Assembly (NCBI GenBank): GCA_958431815.1
Contig: CAUASB010000001.1
Location: 248,001-312,000, forward strand
Direction of reading: 5' to 3'
Source of the DNA: an uncultured Eggerthella sp.
GTDB taxonomy: Bacteria > Actinomycetota > Coriobacteriia > Coriobacteriales > Eggerthellaceae
DNA: 64,000 nucleotides
Part shown: piece by piece, positions 59,625 through 64,000 of the stretch
Layout of the letters: every line of letters starts with the position of its first letter
Position numbering within the stretch: position 1 is the first letter of the stretch
Program-made: the position numbers and the translations under genes
The notes under the pieces: model-generated
The model's database searches: none
The model's input: the letters and a program-made list of their open reading frames with translations, nothing else
What the model was told of the DNA's origin: nothing

Positions 59625-60230
59625 TTACGCGTTGTTCAAAATGCTGTCGATGTAGTGCTGATCGACGTCGGGCAAGGGACGGAAGGGAGAGGTTTCCTGG
59701 GGTTCGCGCGTTGCCAGGATGCGCTCCATCCAGATCATGTCGTACCAACGGCCGAACTTCAGCGCGCACTTGTTGAAGCTGCCTGCGTGCTTGAAGCCCA
59801 AACGCGTGTGGAACAAGCGGCTGGTGGCAGGCACGTATTCGTCGGCAGGATCGCAGTGAGCGATGCACGCTTCCATGTTGAAGACGTTCTGCAAAAGCAA
59901 AAGCTTTGCCAGTGCTTCATACATGCGACGGCCCAGGCCACGGCTGCGCAAATCTTTGCGCACGTAGATCGACGTTTCAGCCGCATGGGAATACGCAGCA
60001 CGAGGGCGGAACGCCGAAGCGTAGGCGTAGCCCAAGATAACGCCGTCTTTCTCAGCCACGATGTAGGGATAACGCTCTAGAACACGCTCGATGCGCGCCG
60101 TAAAATCCTCCAACGTAGGGGGCTCGATTTCGAAGGTAACCGCCGTTTCGAGCACGTAGGGGGTGTAGATGTCCAGCAACGCGGGAGCGTCTTCCTTCGT
60201 TGCCATGCGTAGTTTAATTTCAGTATCCAT
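59625..60230 (-). CDS. GNAT acetyltransferase (phosphinothricin acetyltransferase-like)
   Basis: 201 residues from the ATG at 60230; the ribosome site is weak and a GTG six codons upstream is possible. N-terminal RMATKEDAPALLDIYTPYVLETAVTFE and the acetyl-CoA loop RKDLRSRGLGRRMYEAL identify the PAT/Bar group. Such enzymes N-acetylate phosphinothricin-like or methionine sulfoximine-like compounds; the natural substrate is often unknown. Confidence 0.85.
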   Translation of the reverse strand: MDTEIKLRMATKEDAPALLDIYTPYVLETAVTFEIEPPTLEDFTARIERVLERYPYIVAEKDGVILGYAYASAFRPRAAYSHAAETSIYVRKDLRSRGLGRRMYEALAKLLLLQNVFNMEACIAHCDPADEYVPATSRLFHTRLGFKHAGSFNKCALKFGRWYDMIWMERILATREPQETSPFRPLPDVDQHYIDSILNNA

Positions 60231-60438
60231 GGCTCGTATTCTACTCACGCACTGTTCGCTCGAAAAGGGAGCTTGGAAAAATACTTTGCGTTCCCGAAAT
60301 TAAACACGAAATAGAAGTGCCCACACGCAGCACGTCAGCGGCTTTGCCAGCTTTTTCACCCGCAGAGAATACCGGCCCCACTGCGCTTCTAGCGAACCGA
60401 CCGGGATTCGGCTGCGCCCAGCAATCGCCCCACCCTGT

Positions 60439-61806
60439 TTAACGGATACGCACCACGGCAATGGCAAGCGCAACTAGCGCAAAGGCGCCCGAAAGCGCGA
60501 AAGCGGTATGGTAGCCCATTAAGGGGAGGCCCACCGAAGCGCCCAGCGCGATAGCAAAAATCATAAGCGCCGTGCCGATGGATGCGCACGCCTGACGCAC
60601 TGCCGTGCTGAACGACGAGCCATCCGTCATGATCTGATGCGGCAAGTCGGCCATGCCCCACGAGGTAAGCGGCCCGATAAGCCCCGAAACACCTGTGGCG
60701 CGAATGCCCTGCATCACGATGATCAGCCAAAACGGGGAGGCCTCATCGATAAACGCCATCGACACACCGCCCACTGCCAGACATACCGACGCCGCAACGA
60801 TAACCGGGCGCACGCCAATGCGATCGACCAAATAACCCGCAAGCGGGTTCACGATGAACGCAGCTACGGTGCCGGGCAGAAGAGACAAGCCCGCTTGCAG
60901 CGCCGTGCCGCCCCAGGGGCCTTCGATGAACAGCGGTAAAACCAGGGTAATGCCCATGTAGCTTGCGAACAGCGCATTCGCCGCCCAGAAGCTGGCACGA
61001 TAACGCCATGAATCAAAAATGCGCAAATCGGTCAGCGGGTTATCGATACGCTTCTGCCTACGCAGGTACAGCACCAAGAACAGCGCGCCCAGCACCACCG
61101 GAATCCAGATATAAAGGCTGGCGAACCCATAGCTCGAAGCGTTCGAAAAGCCCAAAAGCAACCCGCCGAAGCCCAACGCCGAAAGGAGCAGCGACACCAC
61201 ATCGAGCTTGGCCGAAGAATCAGTTTGGGGCTCGCGCGCAATAAGCACAGCGGAAAGCACCAGCAGAACGAACGAGCAAGCAAGCAACGCCACGAAGAAG
61301 CTGCGCCATCCCGCAAAGCCGATCATCCAGCCACCGATGGTGGGGCCGATGTTCGGCGCGAACCCCATGGCAATGCCGGCGATGCCCATAACGGTTGCTT
61401 GCCTGTCGCGCGGGAACGACATCATAACGATGCTGATCATCATGGGCATGGTGATGCCTGCCGACACTGCCTGCAGCACACGGCCCAGAATAAGCACTTC
61501 GAACGTAGGCGCAACGGCGTCAACGGCAGCGCCCACCAGCAGGAGGGCCAAGGCGGCAAGAACAAGACTCTTCAGGGAGAACCTACGCATCAGGAACGTA
61601 ACCGTGGGTACGGTAATGCCCATTACCAGCATGTACAGCGTGGTAACCCACTGCCCCATGCCCACATCGATACCAAAGTCCACCGCCATGCCCGAGAACA
61701 TGGCGTTGAGCGCCGTCTGCGACAAATTGCCCAGGCACGAGCCAGGGATAACAATGGAAATGAGCACGATGATACGCGCCGGAACCTTTGCGCTTTGACC
61801 TTGCAA
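60439..61806 (-). CDS. MFS transporter, DHA2 (EmrB/QacA) type
   Basis: 455 residues, about 14 TM segments. The N-terminal half has GMGQWVTTLYMLVMGITVP and LILGRVLQAVSAGITMPM; motif C is near GIAMGFAPNIGPTIGGWMIG, the antiporter signature. Most members export drugs or metabolites against protons. No regulator is adjacent. Confidence 0.88.
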   Translation of the reverse strand: MQGQSAKVPARIIVLISIVIPGSCLGNLSQTALNAMFSGMAVDFGIDVGMGQWVTTLYMLVMGITVPTVTFLMRRFSLKSLVLAALALLLVGAAVDAVAPTFEVLILGRVLQAVSAGITMPMMISIVMMSFPRDRQATVMGIAGIAMGFAPNIGPTIGGWMIGFAGWRSFFVALLACSFVLLVLSAVLIAREPQTDSSAKLDVVSLLLSALGFGGLLLGFSNASSYGFASLYIWIPVVLGALFLVLYLRRQKRIDNPLTDLRIFDSWRYRASFWAANALFASYMGITLVLPLFIEGPWGGTALQAGLSLLPGTVAAFIVNPLAGYLVDRIGVRPVIVAASVCLAVGGVSMAFIDEASPFWLIIVMQGIRATGVSGLIGPLTSWGMADLPHQIMTDGSSFSTAVRQACASIGTALMIFAIALGASVGLPLMGYHTAFALSGAFALVALAIAVVRIR

Positions 61807-61912
61807 AGGCCCTCCTTCGATGATGATACGTTGTGGTTTATCTTACCACGCGCCTTCAGCCTCGCACAATGGCGTACCCTACTGGTACGTATTCCCCTCG
61901 CGAAAGGCACAT

Positions 61913-62380
61913 ATGAGCGCAACCCCAAAACAGCATCGTTCCCGCACCACTGCGATTGCCCTTAGCTGGATAGCCGTGGTTGCCATGGCGGGTGTCATCT
62001 TCTGGATGTCGGCCAACACCGGCGAGTCCATCAACAACGGACTGGGTATCATATCTGCCGTAAAGGGTGCTTTGGCTGCAGGTGCGCAGCAACTGTTCGG
62101 CCACGAAGTTGACGTTTCGCCCGTGGGACACTTCACCGAGTACCTGATTTTCGGCACCTTGCTGTTCAACGCACTACGCTTTCACGTAGACCCGCGCGCG
62201 GCACTGATCGCCGCGCTTGTCATAGGCAGCCTGTACGGCGTTACCGATGAATTCCATCAGCTGTTTGTTCCCAGCCGTAGCTGCGACCCTGCCGACTGGG
62301 CGGTAGACACCGTGGCCTCGCTGTGCGGTGCCGCACTGACGCGCCTGGGACTGAAAAAGGCTGGCAAACTGGAGCGTTAG
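61913..62380 (+). CDS. VanZ-family membrane protein
   Basis: 155 residues from the ATG at 61913 with GAAAGG before it. About four TM helices with VIFWMSANTGES, GHFTEYLIFGTLLFNAL and LYGVTDEFHQLFVPSR, DWAVDTVASLCGA, the VanZ pattern. In vancomycin clusters VanZ gives low teicoplanin tolerance, but most genomic copies are of unknown role and no van genes are here. Confidence 0.85.
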   Translation: MSATPKQHRSRTTAIALSWIAVVAMAGVIFWMSANTGESINNGLGIISAVKGALAAGAQQLFGHEVDVSPVGHFTEYLIFGTLLFNALRFHVDPRAALIAALVIGSLYGVTDEFHQLFVPSRSCDPADWAVDTVASLCGAALTRLGLKKAGKLER

Positions 62381-62631
62381 CCCCAAAGAAGCAATAAACG
62401 GACATTTGCGTCAAATAGCGGCCCTTCGTGGTAAATTCGCCTTCAAAACACGATTGCCCGCTTCAATTGGCCGAATACGCTGGTTTTAGCGGCAAAGCGG
62501 CAGACAGCATGGCCGAGCCGGAGCGGACTTCGTGCTTTAAGCATATTTGCCAGCGCGCAGCTTAAAACGAACTTGAACCATTCGATGGTGCGAAAAAGGT
62601 CCACGCCCAAAGAGACATTTACCCCAAACGC

Positions 62632-62662
62632 AGGAAAGGCCCGCCATTGGCGGGCCTTTCCT
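62632..62662 (+). terminator. Terminator downstream of the VanZ-like gene
   Basis: AGGAAAGGCCCGCC-ATT-GGCGGGCCTTTCCT, a perfect 14-bp stem. It lies 250 bases after the VanZ stop; the interval 62381-62631 shows no clear gene. Confidence 0.75.
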
Positions 62663-62665
62663 CGT

Positions 62666-62830
62666 TCACACTCTTGTCCAAAAGCAAGAGGGTCGAGGTT
62701 GCTGAACTTCCGGCGAATCAAAAGGACAAAGCAGTGGCACCATCCCAAATATGAGCCCGAAGAGAACGATGCCGATGAAGAGGTGTAGAAGTTCTTCACC
62801 AGAAGTTTTCGCTTCCTCAAAGTTAACCAT
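62666..62830 (-). CDS. Possible 54-residue small membrane protein
   Basis: A frame from ATG 62830 reads MVNFEEAKTSGEELL, then one hydrophobic helix (LFIGIVLFGLIFGMVPLL), then a Pro/Gln tail. The ATG lies inside the first of two identical dyads. There is no convincing ribosome binding site and no family is recognised, so this is a tentative call. Confidence 0.3.
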   Translation of the reverse strand: MVNFEEAKTSGEELLHLFIGIVLFGLIFGMVPLLCPFDSPEVQQPRPSCFWTRV

Positions 62831-62869
62831 AGATAACTTAACCAAAATAAAGTTAGCCGTCAATAACTT
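62820..62869. promoter_or_regulatory. Two AAGTTA-N8-TAACTT dyads 30 bp apart
   Basis: Positions 62820-62839 and 62850-62869 have identical half-sites and spacing but different N8. The region is AT-rich. This looks like a double operator; the regulated gene is unclear. Confidence 0.6.
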
Positions 62870-62942
62870 TTTCGAGAGAAATCGTTCATCGCTGAAAAAC
62901 AGCCGTTCGCCTCAAGGGGGGTCGAAGACCATCGGGGCGAGC

Positions 62943-62984
62943 AAAAAAAGCGCCCACGCACGAGAGGGGTATCGTGCGGGGCGC
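62943..62984 (-). terminator. Terminator of the CpsB-like gene
   Basis: On the minus strand GCGCCCCGCACGA...TCGTGCGTGGGCGC is followed by TTTTTTT. It lies about 180 bases after the stop; the AT-rich DNA between (62985-63164) shows nothing else. Confidence 0.8.
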
Positions 62985-63164
62985 GCGCGACAAAAGCTGC
63001 AAGCTTTTTGGATCGCTAACAGAATTTATTGTCGCACCTAGGCAGCTGAAAATAAACCTATAAAAGCAGATTTATCTATAGGCGAATCCTATATAACGAA
63101 ATGAAACGGCTCTTATTAATGAACCAAATCGCATATTGAAGTACTTAAAGGCTACGTGAAGAAT

Positions 63165-64000
63165 CTACTCAGCTCGCACGTGTTTGCCGTGCACCGGCAT
63201 CTCGTCGTCATCGTCGTACATCGAATCAAGGGCAGATTCCGCAAGGCTTTCTGGAGCAGCATGGCCCGCCCTTCGAGGACCATCGGTTTCCCCCACAAGA
63301 GGCAGCGCCAAATCATCGAGCTTTGCCGACGACGGCTTCGAAGCGCTGCCGCTTACGCCTTCGGCCTCCTTGTCGCTGGCAATGCCCTCGCCCTTGGTTG
63401 CATCAGCGCCATTGTCCTTGGCAACCTCGTGCTCCAAAGCGTCGCAGGAGCCGGCTCCCGCCCCCACCATCGCTGCAGCATCATGCTCGGAACTGGCTTC
63501 GCCGCCCGAAGCAGCATCGACGGCAGGAGCATCTTCCCCATTGCCCGCATCCTTGGACGCAGCATCCGCCGGAGCAACATCGTCTCCGTCCAAAGCGGCA
63601 TCTTCAGCAGATGCGGCTTTTGCCTTGGCGGCATAGGCGCGCGCTTCCGCCTGGGCGCACTCACGCTCAACTTCCTCAATGCTCTTGTTTTCCATAGCAT
63701 TTGGGTCTGTAAGACGTTTGAAATACTCCATGGCATCGGAAAGGATCTCGTAGTCGGAAGGACAGCGCGCATCGCTTGCCAAATGCTTCACCATGCCCGC
63801 CTGAACGAGCTTCTTTGCCGTACGGCGCGTGGGGTCTAAGATGCTGCCGTAAATGCAATCGGCTGAAATCTGCAATTCGCACCCGGCCAGCAGGAACCGC
63901 CGAGCAACCTCGACGTCTTTCTGAATTTCCCGGCAACGCTCCGGATGAGCGATTATTACCTTAAAACCCTTGCGTTGCAGCTGATGCACCCAATACTCCC
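63165..64000 (-). CDS. CpsB/YwqE-type PHP tyrosine phosphatase, C-terminal part with acidic tail
   Basis: The gene enters from beyond the right edge; about 278 codons are in the window. The first 100 residues contain GFKVIIAHPERC, LLAGCELQISADCIYGS and MVKHLASDAR, matching the last metal-binding motifs of PHP phosphatases that dephosphorylate the tyrosine kinase of capsule or exopolysaccharide systems. From about residue 100 on it has a 170-residue Ala/Asp/Glu/Gly-rich extension ending DSMYDDDDEMPV and HGKHVRAE, not found in typical CpsB. An exopolysaccharide locus probably continues to the right. Confidence 0.75.
   Translation of the reverse strand, partial: EYWVHQLQRKGFKVIIAHPERCREIQKDVEVARRFLLAGCELQISADCIYGSILDPTRRTAKKLVQAGMVKHLASDARCPSDYEILSDAMEYFKRLTDPNAMENKSIEEVERECAQAEARAYAAKAKAASAEDAALDGDDVAPADAASKDAGNGEDAPAVDAASGGEASSEHDAAAMVGAGAGSCDALEHEVAKDNGADATKGEGIASDKEAEGVSGSASKPSSAKLDDLALPLVGETDGPRRAGHAAPESLAESALDSMYDDDDEMPVHGKHVRAE

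Noticed and set aside
62443..62820. 125-codon minus-strand frame beside the dyads
   Set aside because: Its product has no consistent hydrophobicity or family pattern, it runs through a terminator hairpin, and a shorter alternative frame is only marginally better.

Overview
The window reads as chromosome of a moderately GC-rich Gram-positive bacterium of the Actinomycetota. Coriobacteriia, Eggerthellaceae-like, is my best inference. The evidence is the FhaA-FhaB-PstP-PknB module typical of actinobacteria, ClpC under a CIRCE operator, an ECF riboflavin transporter behind an FMN riboswitch, MEP-pathway isoprenoid genes, cell-wall enzymes of the NlpC/P60 type, and frequent GTG/TTG starts. No rRNA, phage or complete insertion sequence is seen. 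Five tRNA genes are present: Leu-CAG, Arg-CCT, Ser-GCT, Ser-TGA and Pro-CGG.

Layout. Positions 1-541 hold the start of a serA-like gene and tRNA-Leu. Positions 694-15548 are almost entirely one minus-strand locus. It runs from a PilZ (c-di-GMP receptor) gene, through a membrane-anchored TasA-like protein and five proteins with SipW-type signal segments, to a SipW-type signal peptidase, a membrane-anchored McrB-like AAA+ ATPase, a DUF2357-like coiled-coil protein and a second SipW-type peptidase. I read it as a c-di-GMP-linked surface-fibre or matrix system with its own AAA+ machine; this is the most interesting part of the window. It is interrupted by two accessory cassettes: a PIN toxin-antitoxin pair flanked by duplicated terminator DNA, and a DUF4143 ATPase flanked by 120-bp copies of the 3' end of the neighbouring gene and preceded by four repeats at exact 34-bp spacing.

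Positions 16283-23910 are the growth and division signalling cluster: two FHA proteins, a PP2C phosphatase, a natural SEDS-transpeptidase fusion and a PASTA kinase. Positions 24586-27833 are the FMN-riboswitch-controlled riboflavin ECF transporter. Positions 27916-37000 hold a PNPOx-like protein, shikimate kinase, an EamA exporter, a DUF2207 membrane protein, LemA, IspE, TadA and AroE. Positions 37217-41886 hold an ABC-F protein, ferrochelatase, UspA and a TetR regulator. Positions 42100-50433 are housekeeping: cysS, ispF, ispD, clpC, lysS, greA, tatA. Positions 50955-55198 hold two paralogous NlpC/P60 hydrolases and NhaA. Positions 55518-62380 hold hibernation factor, a gamma-carbonic-anhydrase-like protein, an amino-acid ABC importer, a GNAT acetyltransferase, an MFS exporter and a VanZ-like protein. 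The window ends inside a CpsB/YwqE-type phosphatase gene with an unusual acidic tail, probably the edge of an exopolysaccharide locus.

The intergenic DNA is unusually rich in repeats: about ten GGGAC-N-GTCCC palindromes, two long inverted-repeat elements that share a conserved core and a possible micro-ORF, several 90-bp hairpins, and three cases where the 3' end or terminator of a gene is duplicated. All assignments come from reading the sequence; no database search was run.
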